A stretch of DNA of 64,000 bases from the NCBI GenBank assembly GCA_963519305.1, contig CAUQMS010000016.1, positions 46,852 through 110,851 on the forward strand, written 5' to 3'. This DNA comes from Ewingella sp963519305 (GTDB lineage: Bacteria > Pseudomonadota > Gammaproteobacteria > Enterobacterales > Enterobacteriaceae). Both the position numbers and the translations under genes were made by a program. Of this stretch, positions 18,471-26,960 are shown piece after piece; position 1 is the stretch's first letter, and each line of letters opens with the position of its first letter. A model generated the notes under the pieces. The model did not search any database, had not been told where the DNA came from, and was given only the letters and a program-made list of their open reading frames with translations.

Positions 18471-18560
18471 CGCGGACCTTTACAGGTAGAGGCCGCGGTT
18501 CGCAGAGTAAATCATTGTATTACTTGTTTCGTGATCGCTATCATTTGCGCAACACGCTTT

Positions 18561-18953
18561 TCAGGCGGCCGCCGCCGTTTCATGCAGATGCCGCCACATC
18601 ACCTTGCCGTCCTCACCCAGCTCATACACCACGGTGGAATAACGCAGCGTTGCGTTCTGGCCGGGAAGTTGCTGACGTTCGTGATAGGTCACTACCGCAC
18701 CCGTTGCGCTTTCGGCCACCAGCTGCATGCTTTCAATACCGATCTCAAGCCCGCTTTTTGCTCCGCCTTGAGCACGGAAAAATGCGCTGAGCCCGGCGTG
18801 GTCCAACCGGTTCCCACTGAGCGCGACCATAGAAAAGGCCGGGCTGAAGCGGGCCAGCAGCGTTTCGCATACATCTTGTGGCGCACTGGCCTCTCCCAGC
18901 CAGCGGCTGATTAACTGATGTGCATCGAGGACTTCCTGAAAATAACGGTTCAT
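18561..18953 (-). CDS. SnoaL/NTF2-like small protein
   Basis: A 130-residue cone-shaped NTF2-fold protein by pattern: FSPAFSMVALSGNRLDHAGLSAFFRAQGG, AVVTYHERQQLP and STVVYELGEDGKVMWRHLHET. Members bind small hydrophobic molecules or act as light enzymes and accessory factors. The ATG at 18953 shares ATGA with the stop of the MFS gene and has GGAG 6 bases upstream. Coupling with an exporter suggests a role in handling its substrate; the function is unknown. Confidence 0.75.
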   Translation of the reverse strand: MNRYFQEVLDAHQLISRWLGEASAPQDVCETLLARFSPAFSMVALSGNRLDHAGLSAFFRAQGGAKSGLEIGIESMQLVAESATGAVVTYHERQQLPGQNATLRYSTVVYELGEDGKVMWRHLHETAAAA

Positions 18954-20332
18954 GGTTTCTCCTGGTTCAGGGTAAGGATCACGCTGCGGTTGGCTATCCG
19001 CAGACAGAATAAAATAGGAATGATCACGCTGCACGCGGCGAACGCAAAGCACAGACGGTAAGCCTGCTGCGGTGCGATACCCACCTGACCGAGCAGCAGA
19101 TTAAGCAATAAACTGAGTAGCGTAACACCAAGACAAAAGCTCAGCTGGCGGTTGATGTTCCACAGCGCGCTGGCATCCGCCAGCTGGGCATCCTTAATCT
19201 GGATAAACGCACAACTCTGCGCCGTGCTGCTGCACAGACTGCTGCCAAATCCCATCAGGGTAAATGCAACAACAGAGGTGACAATGTCACTTGCGGCACT
19301 GATTTGAGTCAATAATGCAATGCCCGCGCCCTGCACCAAGCAGCCCGCGATAAACAGCGGGCGCGGCCCCCAGCGGTTAAATTTTTTGCCGGTCAGGCTT
19401 ATCGCCACAAATGACGCCAGCGCCCACGGCAGCATCAGCGCACCGACTTCAGCGGCGTGCATGCCGAGCTGACTTTGCAGATAGAGCATGGCAACCAGAC
19501 TGACGCCGGTAAACAGGCCGGGAATAAACTGGTAGATAAGCATTCCGGTCCGCAGTAAAGGATCCTGCACCAGACGCAGGTTGAGCAGGGGTTGCGGTTT
19601 GCGCAGTGCACCGCGCACATAACACGCCATCAGCGCGATCCCGCCCGACAGCATCAGCCCGCCAGAGAGCACCTGATGCGCTTCGCCCATGCGGGTCAGC
19701 CCCAGCAGTATAAGCGTCAGCGCACCGCAAGCCGTCAGCAAGCCGCTGAGATCCAGTGGCCCCGCAGGCTGTTTTTCAGACTCTGGTTTAAGCCAGCATC
19801 CGGCCAGGATCAATGCCACGACGGCCAGCGGCAGGCTGGCGAAAAATACCCAGCGCCAGCTGACGCTGTCGACAATCATTCCCCCCAGCACAGGCGACAA
19901 CGCCGGGGCCAGCAGCCCCACCAGCATGATGGCGGCGGATAATCTGGCCCGTTCATGGCTGCGGTATAATGCATAGGTGAGCGTCTGCCCGAGCGGGATC
20001 AACAAGCCACCGCCCAGCCCCTGTATCAGGCGCCAGCCAATCAGCTGCGCCATGGATGACGCACTGCCTGCTCCGCAACTGCCGAGCATAAAGATGAGCA
20101 GCGACAGCATAAACAGGCGTTTTGACCCGACGCGTTTCGCCAGCCAGCCGCTGAGCGGAATGATCAGCGTCAGCCCGAGAATATAGCCGTTACTCACCCA
20201 GGCCAGCAGACTGACCGGCGCATCAAAGTGCCGCGCGATGTCCGGATAGGCCACGTTGGCAATAAACATGTTGATCAGATCGATAAAAAAGCCCAGCAGG
20301 TAAACGCAGGCGACACGCGTCCGGTAGGTCAT
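18950..20332 (-). CDS. DHA2-type MFS drug efflux transporter
   Basis: A 460-residue multi-spanning inner-membrane exporter of the EmrB/QacA type. N-terminal FIDLINMFIANVAYPDIARHF, then WVSNGYILGLTLIIPLSGWLAKRVGSKR and the motif-C-like GLLAPALSPVLGGMIVDSVSWRW. The start ATG at 20332 is preferred over the GTG at 20362, which lacks a ribosome site. It is divergent from a LysR gene across a palindromic operator and forms an operon with the SnoaL-like gene. Substrate unknown. Confidence 0.87.
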   Translation of the reverse strand: MTYRTRVACVYLLGFFIDLINMFIANVAYPDIARHFDAPVSLLAWVSNGYILGLTLIIPLSGWLAKRVGSKRLFMLSLLIFMLGSCGAGSASSMAQLIGWRLIQGLGGGLLIPLGQTLTYALYRSHERARLSAAIMLVGLLAPALSPVLGGMIVDSVSWRWVFFASLPLAVVALILAGCWLKPESEKQPAGPLDLSGLLTACGALTLILLGLTRMGEAHQVLSGGLMLSGGIALMACYVRGALRKPQPLLNLRLVQDPLLRTGMLIYQFIPGLFTGVSLVAMLYLQSQLGMHAAEVGALMLPWALASFVAISLTGKKFNRWGPRPLFIAGCLVQGAGIALLTQISAASDIVTSVVAFTLMGFGSSLCSSTAQSCAFIQIKDAQLADASALWNINRQLSFCLGVTLLSLLLNLLLGQVGIAPQQAYRLCFAFAACSVIIPILFCLRIANRSVILTLNQEKP

Positions 20333-20413
20333 CGTTTTCTCATAAGAAATACTATCAGGCACGCAGTGTATAAGGTGATTAAGGCGGGATAAATCCGCCT
20401 GCGGCAGTTACAC

Positions 20414-20432
20414 TGTCAAATATATTTTGACA
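20414..20432. promoter_or_regulatory. LysR-type box in the MFS/LysR divergent promoter
   Basis: TGTCAAA (20414-20420) and TTTGACA (20426-20432) form a perfect 7-bp inverted repeat with a 5-base centre and satisfy the T-N11-A rule for LysR proteins. It lies just before the LysR start and upstream of the exporter, the usual place for control of both. Confidence 0.65.
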
Positions 20433-20456
20433 ATAGGCCTTATGAAAGGACGTGAG

Positions 20457-21350
20457 ATGCTGAATTTACAGCGGCTGGAGATGTATGTGGCAGTGGTGGC
20501 GGCCGGCAGTTTTACCGCCGCCGCACAGACACTGGGGCTGACCAAAGCGGTAGTGAGTTTTAACATCAAGCAGCTTGAGGAGGAGCTTGGCGTCTCGCTG
20601 CTGACCCGCACCACGCGGCGCATTGCCATGACCGATGCCGGTGAACGTTTTTATCAGCGCTGCCTGCAACTGTTGCAGGACGCCGAAAGCGTGCTCGACG
20701 ACGTGCGCCGCGACCATTCCGGGCTCAGCGGGCTGTTGCGCATCACCACGACACCGGAGTATGGCGCGCGGGTGGTGGTTCCGGCACTGGCGGCTTTTAC
20801 GGTACTGCATCCGCAACTGCGCATACAACACGTTTCATCGTCCAATCATGATGATCTGATCTCAGGGCGGTTTGACGTGGCGATCCGTCTGGGCCAGCTG
20901 GCCGATTCCACGCATCACGCGGCGCTTATCGACCACTTCGATATTCTGCCCGTCGCGTCCGCCGCGTATTTAGAGGCCTGCGGCGGGAAAATGGCAGATC
21001 TTAAGCAACTCGAACAGGCGCGGTGGATTGCTCACAGCCGCCTCGCCACGCCGTTGACCTGGCAGGTGGTAACGCCCGCCGGTGAAACCGTGCTGTTTAA
21101 CGGTAACCCGCCGATGCTGATGGCTGACAGCGCGGCGTCCCTGCTGGCGTTTGCCCTAAGCGGCGCGGGCATCGCCCTGCTGCCGGCGTGGCTGGTGCAG
21201 GACGATATCGCCGCCGGTCATCTGACGCATTTGCTGCCCGATCACCGTTTTCCCCGACAGGGCATTTACGCACTCTACCCCAATACGCGCCACGTCCCGG
21301 AAAAGGTGCGGGCGTTTATCGAGTTTTTGCAAGGCCGGGTGGCGAAGTGA
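20457..21350 (+). CDS. LysR-family transcriptional regulator
   Basis: A 297-residue LysR protein. The helix-turn-helix is MLNLQRLEMYVAVVAAGSFTAAAQTLGLTKAVVSFNIKQLEEELGVSLLTRTTRRIAMTDAG and the rest is the periplasmic-binding-like effector domain. ATG at 20457 follows AAAGGA with good spacing; upstream in-frame codons (TTG 20427, ATG 20442) do not. It resembles AaeR/CrgA-like subgroups with an RTTRR motif. Likely controls the divergent MFS/SnoaL operon. Confidence 0.9.
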   Translation: MLNLQRLEMYVAVVAAGSFTAAAQTLGLTKAVVSFNIKQLEEELGVSLLTRTTRRIAMTDAGERFYQRCLQLLQDAESVLDDVRRDHSGLSGLLRITTTPEYGARVVVPALAAFTVLHPQLRIQHVSSSNHDDLISGRFDVAIRLGQLADSTHHAALIDHFDILPVASAAYLEACGGKMADLKQLEQARWIAHSRLATPLTWQVVTPAGETVLFNGNPPMLMADSAASLLAFALSGAGIALLPAWLVQDDIAAGHLTHLLPDHRFPRQGIYALYPNTRHVPEKVRAFIEFLQGRVAK

Positions 21351-21546
21351 TGTCAGGCCACTTCGCGGCAGATGAATCCGGCACCCTGATACTGATAACG
21401 GCTCGCAATAACTGCAAATGAAATCTATATCCCAGCAGCCTTTCTCCATCCCGCCCTGAAAGTGCCTATCAAGGCGACATTTTCCTGATTGCTGTATGAT
21501 TTTCTTTGCAGCCTGACCGGCTGCATAACATAAACAGGAGCATACG

Positions 21547-22907
21547 ATGAGCACATCGTTGTTCAGTAAAACCCCGACAGTCACGATCCTTGATAACCGC
21601 GGACTGCTCGTGCGCGACATCGCCTACTAGCGCCACCCCAGCTCGCCAGACGTGAACAGTACGAGGACGCAGCGCTGCCGGGCCGCCCGCTGAGCATGAC
21701 GGAACAGGTCACTGGCGACCAGATAAGATACAGTTACGATAACCTAACCGGTAGCAGTGGTCTTGAACTGGATGGCGACGGCAAGATTATCAGCATGGAG
21801 GAATACTATCCGTACGGCGGCACGGCAGTCTGGACGGCGCGCAGCGGCGTGGAGGCGGACTACAAAACTATCAGATACTCGGGCAAGGAGCGTGACGCAA
21901 CGGAGCTGTACTATTACGGGTAACGGTACTACCAGCCGTGGGCAGGGAGGTGGCTGTCATCAGACCCGGCGGGGACGGTGGACGGCCTGAACCTGTTCAG
22001 GATGGTGCGGAATAATCCCGTTACGCTCAGGGATAATGACGGAAGAAACCCCACGTCCCCTACAGAGTTTATTATTCAGACAGAATTCCCTGTCTCCACA
22101 TCTGCAGGTGGGTCATTCAAAATTCAGCGATGGGGAGATGACAGGGAGTTTCGCGCGGTTGCAACTGCCTTCTCTGATATGTTTTCAATGACCAATGTCC
22201 CTGAAATGGATATGACCAGCCATGTGAAAAGTTTTGAACAACTGAGTGGATTCGAGAAAATATCTTTAAGGCTTTGGACTGGTGTAAATTCTGCTCATGA
22301 ATATCATGATGGTATGAATGATAAAGATTTTGGGACGGCCATCAATTATGGAATAAACCTTCGATTGGCAAGAGGCATTCCGTTGCCGTCCAGAGAACAG
22401 GCAGTCTATGATAATATTAAATCAGCGCTATATAAATTACCAAAATATCCTGCTACGTTACTGAGAACGGTTGAACACTCCCCACAAAGCCCGTCTCCAT
22501 GGGCAAAAAATATATACATTAATGACATTGTCACCAATGACGATTTGATAATGTCCGCTTCAGAACATAATCAATATGCTTTTCAACTCACGAATAAACC
22601 AGCACTTCCTGAAACAAACGAGATTGTGCACTATCTCATTGAAAGTGAGAGTGCTTATCCCCTTGTATGGAATATTGCTTCACCCTCACGAAATGAATAT
22701 GAATATGAATATGAATGGATTTTCTCTCCACATACTCATTTTGCTGTCAAAGAAATCGTGCAAGCAACTTCGACAGGAACCCAAAGAGGAAGTTTTCCGG
22801 AATCAGCTAACAGACGAACTGGCGTAGTTCTAAAGGAAATAGCAAGCCATCCAGTCGAAAGAAAAAACATATTTTCAGGTACAACGATGCCAATTCGTAA
22901 CAACTGA
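21547..22907 (+). pseudogene. Decayed RHS/TccC-like toxin gene with ADP-ribosyltransferase-like tip still open
   Basis: The first 27 codons (MSTSLFSKTPTVTILDNRGL, VRDIAY) are the usual start of TccC/RHS proteins, but a TAG follows at 21628. Most of the shell is missing. The core resumes in another frame near 21660 (DQIRYSYDNLTGSSGLELDG, EEYYPYGGTAVW, RYSGKERDATELYYYG), meets an in-frame TAA at 21921 where relatives have Tyr, then continues (RYYQPWAGRWLSSDPAG, NLFRMVRNNPVTLRDNDGR). The variable tip from about 22040 has an ADP-ribosyltransferase pattern: INYGINLRLARGIPLP, LPKYPATLLRTVEH (Arg codon 22464), SAS (22554) and an ExE before WIFSPHTHFAV (22707-22715). TccC tips are delivered by Tc complexes or act between bacteria. 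As it stands it cannot give a normal RHS protein. Confidence 0.85.
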
Positions 22908-22947
22908 CTTATGTATTTATAAGGTAAACCCAAAGCAGACAATCCGG

Positions 22948-22981
22948 TGAGACAGTTTTCCTGTCTCATTTGGGTTGTTTT
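22948..22981 (+). terminator. Terminator after the RHS remnant
   Basis: TGAGACAG (22948-22955) and CTGTCTCA (22961-22968) form an 8-bp stem with a 5-base loop, followed by TTTGGGTTGTTTTG. An outer pair AACCCAAA/TTTGGGTT extends it. Confidence 0.7.
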
Positions 22982-22993
22982 GTCTCTCCCCCG

Positions 22994-23182
22994 TCTGAAC
23001 TGGAACATTACTGTGAACTGATAGCCGCGCTGGCGTTTCGACCCGCCCCGCCTGTGTGGAGAGTCGGAGGGATTTCGATTGCGAGCCGCTACACTTAGGC
23101 TGACCTCAAGGGGGAAATAGCTGAGATAACGCAGGTGGTCTGCGCCGCAAAGGTCAATGTGATTAAAGAAGATTGTTCCTAG
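22994..23182 (+). pseudogene. Possible gene remnant after the RHS tip
   Basis: One frame reads ELEHYCELIAALAFRPAPP, then GGISIASRYT, a TAG at 23096, then ADLKGEIAEITQVVCAAKVN and IKEDCS with a stop at 23180. It looks protein-like across one stop codon, and lies where an immunity gene would be expected. There is no clear start and the family was not recognised, so this is tentative. Confidence 0.25.
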
Positions 23183-23269
23183 TTCCCCTAAGCCGCATTC
23201 ATCTCACCGGCCAGATCGGGTATATTGATACGCAGATCACAAAAATCCCTCAAAGGAAGATACTTCACT

Positions 23270-23962
23270 ATGCGTTATCGTTTCACCCTTGCTGCTGTTA
23301 CAGCCGTTTTTGCACTGACTGGATGTGCAAAACCGAAAACCGCAGATCAGGCACCGGCTTTTGATTTCGGTTCAACGCACGTGACCGTAACGCATATCCC
23401 GTCGAAAACCGATGATGGCACCAAGCTGTATGTGACCGTGGATGGCAAAGATGCCGGTACGCTGGACGTCGGTCAAAGTCTGGAAGTGCGCCTGCCAGAA
23501 GGCACGCATAAAGTCGGCGGCTATGCCCGCTCACTGATTGGCCGTGTGACGATCCCCCCCGTTGACGTCACCACTTCGAACAACGCCATCAGCCACGTGA
23601 CCTATTCCGTGGCAGATCTCAAACCGAAGTTCCTGGTTCGCGCGCAAACCCCAATCCCGAAACCTAAGTCAGAAAGCATCCCGCTCGACCCGATCCCAGC
23701 CCTGCCGAAGATTGAAATGGCACCACCGGCAACGACTGAGCAGACAAAAACTGAGGCGCCTGCAACCCCGCCAGCGACTCCGCAGACGCAAACTGCGACG
23801 CCGGTAACCACTCAGGCAGAGACGGCGACACCTTCCACACAGGACGTGCAACCGCCGAAAGTCACTGAAGTCAGCCCGACGACTCAGTCACAGACTACGC
23901 AGACCACACCAGAACCGACAACGCCGGAAGTCACTGACGTGACACAAAGCCCGCAGACGTAA
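23270..23962 (+). CDS. Lipoprotein with Thr/Pro-rich tail
   Basis: A 230-residue predicted lipoprotein with lipobox FALTGC (Cys19). Residues about 30-125 form a small folded part (THVTVTHIPSKTDDGTKLYV, DAGTLDVGQSLEVRLPEG, HKVGGYARSLIG) like PEGA/DUF-type domains that present a short loop. From about 130 on it is low-complexity, rich in Thr, Pro, Gln and Ala with TxTPxT runs, suited to crossing the periplasm. AAAGGAAGA precedes the ATG at 23270. Function unknown. Confidence 0.75.
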   Translation: MRYRFTLAAVTAVFALTGCAKPKTADQAPAFDFGSTHVTVTHIPSKTDDGTKLYVTVDGKDAGTLDVGQSLEVRLPEGTHKVGGYARSLIGRVTIPPVDVTTSNNAISHVTYSVADLKPKFLVRAQTPIPKPKSESIPLDPIPALPKIEMAPPATTEQTKTEAPATPPATPQTQTATPVTTQAETATPSTQDVQPPKVTEVSPTTQSQTTQTTPEPTTPEVTDVTQSPQT

Positions 23963-23967
23963 ATCTG

Positions 23968-24001
23968 AAAGCCTGTCTCCACTGACACGGACACAGGCTT
24001 T
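23968..24001 (+). terminator. Hairpin after the lipoprotein gene
   Basis: AAAGCCTGT (23968-23976) and ACAGGCTTT (23993-24001) form a 9-bp stem a few bases after the stop codon. The T-tract is only the TTT of the stem, so termination is likely but not strong. Confidence 0.55.
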
Positions 24002-24102
24002 AATCATGGCGTGATTCATCATCAGCGACAACCGCAACTGGCGCGTTGGCCGGTCACGACGGCGCGAATTCGGATATATCAGGCAACAATGCTGACTGAG
24101 CG

Positions 24103-25397
24103 TCAGGGAAGTTTTGCTGCCTGGCGCCTCAAACCCGTGAAGATGGTGTCACTAATGTTCAACGGAAAATCGGCGGGCAATGTGGCCTGTACATCGGCAA
24201 TGACCTGTTCGGTTTTTTCTTTCATCTCAGTCATGGTACGAATGGCGATCTCAGGGGAGTAGTTCACCTTCTGAGCCATTGAAACAAAATGCCGCGGTAA
24301 AATCGTGCTCCAGTGAAAGTGCCGGTTGCCTGCCAGTACTGCCATCGCCATTTTGGCTTTTTTAGCCGGAATGCCTTTCGGGTGCATCAGCGGGAATGCC
24401 GACATGACATCGTAGAGTGGCGTCATCCGGTAGGCGCTGCCCGGCTCAATAAAGACGCTGAAATTCTTGGCGTGACCATCAATGGCAGCCAGCATCCAGA
24501 ACAGGATCTGGCTTTTAAAGAAAACATCACGATCCTGCACCGCCTGCTGAGAGCCGAGTAAAAGCTTCATCGCATCGGTCACACCCGGCCGCCATCAGAT
24601 TCATACTTCAGGGCTGGCGCAACGCCAAGCGCCTGGCAAAAATCCTCCTGCGGTAAGCGCATTAGCCAGGAATTATCCTGCGACCAGCGCCGGTCAAAAC
24701 GCTCAACGACTAATACCTTTTGCGCCCCAAAATGGGCGATTTCCGAACGGGCAACGGGTAATCCAAACTTTTCCGCAATCTTCAGACACAGCCATTCATT
24801 CTCAACGCTTTCAGACAAATCGATGCCGTTATTGGCAATGTAGCCAATGGGAAGTTTAAGAATATGGCTGGTAGGCGTACTCCCCTGTGGCCGGTGCCAC
24901 TGCTGGCGATACCACAGCAACGCCGTCTTTTCCTGAGCTCCCGCCAGTGAAATACGAAAATCCTCAACATCTGCTTCCATGCCTAAAGGCGCTTCCAGAT
25001 ACCCCTGTAGCAGCTGTTCGATTTCCAGCTCATTGAGCGCAGACGCATGAATTTCCGTCACGGGCGCAACTTGCGATCCTTCGGGATAAAGCTGGATAGC
25101 CCCAACGCAATCACTGCCAATATGTGAAAGTAAATCAAACGGTTGTTTGGTCGGTATGTGAAAACGCGCCTGAAGACGGTTACGAATAACGTCGCCATCA
25201 GGAAGCAGGTTATCAAAAAAGTTATACACCACGGCACCGCGAAACTTTGCCGTCTGCAGGGGTAAAGATAACGAAATCGCGCGCGATCCGGCGCGTGACA
25301 GCCAGCTATCGTGATAGATGAACGACATTTCGCCGCTGGCCGCTTTCTCCAACGTACCGACACTGATGCCATTTAACGCAAGTGTAAGTTTATCCAT
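24103..25397 (-). pseudogene. hipA: HipA-family Ser/Thr kinase toxin, frameshifted
   Basis: HipA phosphorylates glutamyl-tRNA synthetase in E. coli and causes growth arrest. Here it is split. Codons 1-272 (24579-25397) hold the N-domain and FRISLAGAQEKTALL (Ser150 region), ending KYESDGGRV and a stop. The kinase C-part, with AIDGHAKNFSVF (catalytic Asp) and YRMTPLYDVMSAFP, continues in another frame to 24103. Joining the frames restores the E. coli order KYESDGGPG if one base is added in the GGCCGGG run near 24587-24592, so a one-base deletion is the simplest explanation. The C-part has no ribosome site. Sequencing error cannot be excluded. Confidence 0.85.
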
Positions 25398-25400
25398 GCC

Positions 25401-25652
25401 TTACCACTCCTGATCCCAGGATGTTTTATCTTCAATTGAACCATTCCGCGGTACGACCTGAAGCTCTAAATCCAGCGCCGCCAGCAATTTGAACAGGGTT
25501 TCGAGTCGGGTGCCGTCAGGATGGTTCTCAAACTCGGAGACTGTCGACTGTTTCAGCCCCATCGTCTCAGCCGTTTTACTTTGGCTCAGCTTGCGTTTTT
25601 TACGCTCATTACGCAGCGCGTTTGCCAGCATTTTTGTTGAAGTAATGTTCAT
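25401..25652 (-). CDS. hipB: HipB-family antitoxin (XRE helix-turn-helix)
   Basis: An 83-residue protein with the helix-turn-helix LANALRNERKKRKLSQSKTAETMGLKQSTVSEFENHPDGTRLETLFKLLAALDLELQV, matching E. coli HipB (88 aa). It neutralises HipA and represses the operon. The gene is intact, hipA starts 3 bases after its stop, and four matching operators lie directly upstream. Confidence 0.93.
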   Translation of the reverse strand: MNITSTKMLANALRNERKKRKLSQSKTAETMGLKQSTVSEFENHPDGTRLETLFKLLAALDLELQVVPRNGSIEDKTSWDQEW

Positions 25653-25654
25653 TG

Positions 25655-25755
25655 TATCCTCCAGAGCGGATAGGTTAAGTATATCCCCTGTAAGGGATAA
25701 ATCAAACGCTATACTCTATAGGGGATAAAATATGAATTATCCTCTATGGGGGATA
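25655..25755 (-). promoter_or_regulatory. Four HipB operators upstream of hipBA
   Basis: The HipB consensus TATCC-N8-GGATA is present exactly at 25655-25672, 25682-25699 and 25738-25755, and with one change (TATAC) at 25710-25727. Spacings of 27, 28 and 28 bases put them on one helical face. Number and layout match the four-operator arrangement known from E. coli hipBA. The first operator begins 2 bases before the hipB start codon. Confidence 0.9.
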
Positions 25756-25885
25756 CATTTTTTTTCATCTGCCCTCGTCAAAGAGTGCGAAACACTCCGA
25801 AAATGAGCTATATATAACGGTGAGCGGACCCAGTTTGGGATGGCGATTTTCTGTCAGGTAACCATTGTTCTTCGGAGCGGTAAAT

Positions 25886-26689
25886 ATGTTGGAAATCGGG
25901 TCTGCCCTGCTGGTATTTGCTCTGCTTCTCGCGGTCACTCTGGCCGGGATGGTTATCAAGCCGTTACTGCCTGAGGAGCACAAAGCCCATGAAACCGTGC
26001 AGCTGGTTCAGTTGGTCATCGGAATGCTGCTTACTTTCGCCGCACTGGTGCTCGGTTTAATGACCGCTTCGGCGAAAACTAACTTCGATACACTCACCAA
26101 TGATTTTCGCGGTTACGCCGCTGACCTGATACAACTCGATGTCGCCTTGCGTGATTACGGCGCTGATGCCGACAGCGCGCGCGTCAATCTGCGCCGCTAT
26201 ACGGCCGCCGCTATCGCCAGTACATGGTCTGCTGAGCCGGCCCCTGCCGGCAATGACTTTCCAAAAAATGTTCCGACGGAAAACATACAGGAACGTCTGG
26301 AGAATCCCCAACTCGGTGCGATGCTTAACAGTGCCGAACAGGAAGCACGCCAGTTAATCCCGCACGATGCGTACCATGAGAAGGTCATGTCCGTGGCACT
26401 AGGCCAGTTTGAGCGGGTTATTCAGGCGCGCTGGAAGTTGATTGAGGTATCGCATAGTTCTATATCCCTGCCATTCTTTGCGATGCTGACGTTTTGGCTG
26501 ATGGTGATTTTTCTGAACTTTGGATTGATAGCACCACGCAATGCGCTCGCTTTGGTGATGATCATACTGGGCGCGCTGTCTATTGCCTCCGCAATTTATG
26601 TGATCGTTGATCTGGATACGCCATTCTCCGGGCCGATTGTGATTTCCAGCCAGCCGATGCGCGATGCGCTGGTCCATCTGAGCCGCTAG
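25886..26689 (+). CDS. DUF4239 / bestrophin-like membrane protein
   Basis: A 267-residue inner-membrane protein of unknown role. Two N-terminal transmembrane segments (GSALLVFALLLAVTLAGMVI; LVIGMLLTFAALVLGLMTASA) and two C-terminal ones (LPFFAMLTFWLMVIFLNFGLI; LALVMIILGALSIASAIYVIV) flank a helical soluble part. DLDTPFSGPIVISSQPMRDAL near the end is the typical DUF4239 signature. ATG at 25886 follows GGAGCGG; the longer frame starts at a TTG. It stands alone. Confidence 0.82.
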   Translation: MLEIGSALLVFALLLAVTLAGMVIKPLLPEEHKAHETVQLVQLVIGMLLTFAALVLGLMTASAKTNFDTLTNDFRGYAADLIQLDVALRDYGADADSARVNLRRYTAAAIASTWSAEPAPAGNDFPKNVPTENIQERLENPQLGAMLNSAEQEARQLIPHDAYHEKVMSVALGQFERVIQARWKLIEVSHSSISLPFFAMLTFWLMVIFLNFGLIAPRNALALVMIILGALSIASAIYVIVDLDTPFSGPIVISSQPMRDALVHLSR

Positions 26690-26719
26690 CGCGATGTTGA
26701 GATTGATAATGGAGAGGAA

Positions 26720-26902
26720 ATGAAGAGCAGCCATATTGTTGCCATCGGGGGTGAGTTTTGTCTCACAGACCCTCTCAAACAAGCCTTTGACGCTGGAAAA
26801 ATTCTTTGTAAAGTCAGCGCAGGCTTTGATCATTATTGCGAAACGGAGCAGATGTTTTATCAGCTATTTACGCAATTTCGCCAGTTGAAGCTGATCCCCT
26901 AA
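26720..26902 (+). CDS. Small hypothetical protein (60 aa)
   Basis: Begins MKSSHIVAIGGEFCLTDPLK and ends QFRQLKLIP. Not recognised. A good ribosome site (GGAGAGG, 4 bases before ATG) 30 bases after the DUF4239 gene supports translation, perhaps as a downstream member of that transcript. Three cysteines; no signal peptide or membrane segment. Confidence 0.45.
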   Translation: MKSSHIVAIGGEFCLTDPLKQAFDAGKILCKVSAGFDHYCETEQMFYQLFTQFRQLKLIP

Positions 26903-26960
26903 GAAAAAAACGGCAGAGGGTGATCGGTGAGGTCAGCGTTTAATCGAACGATTCCTGAGC

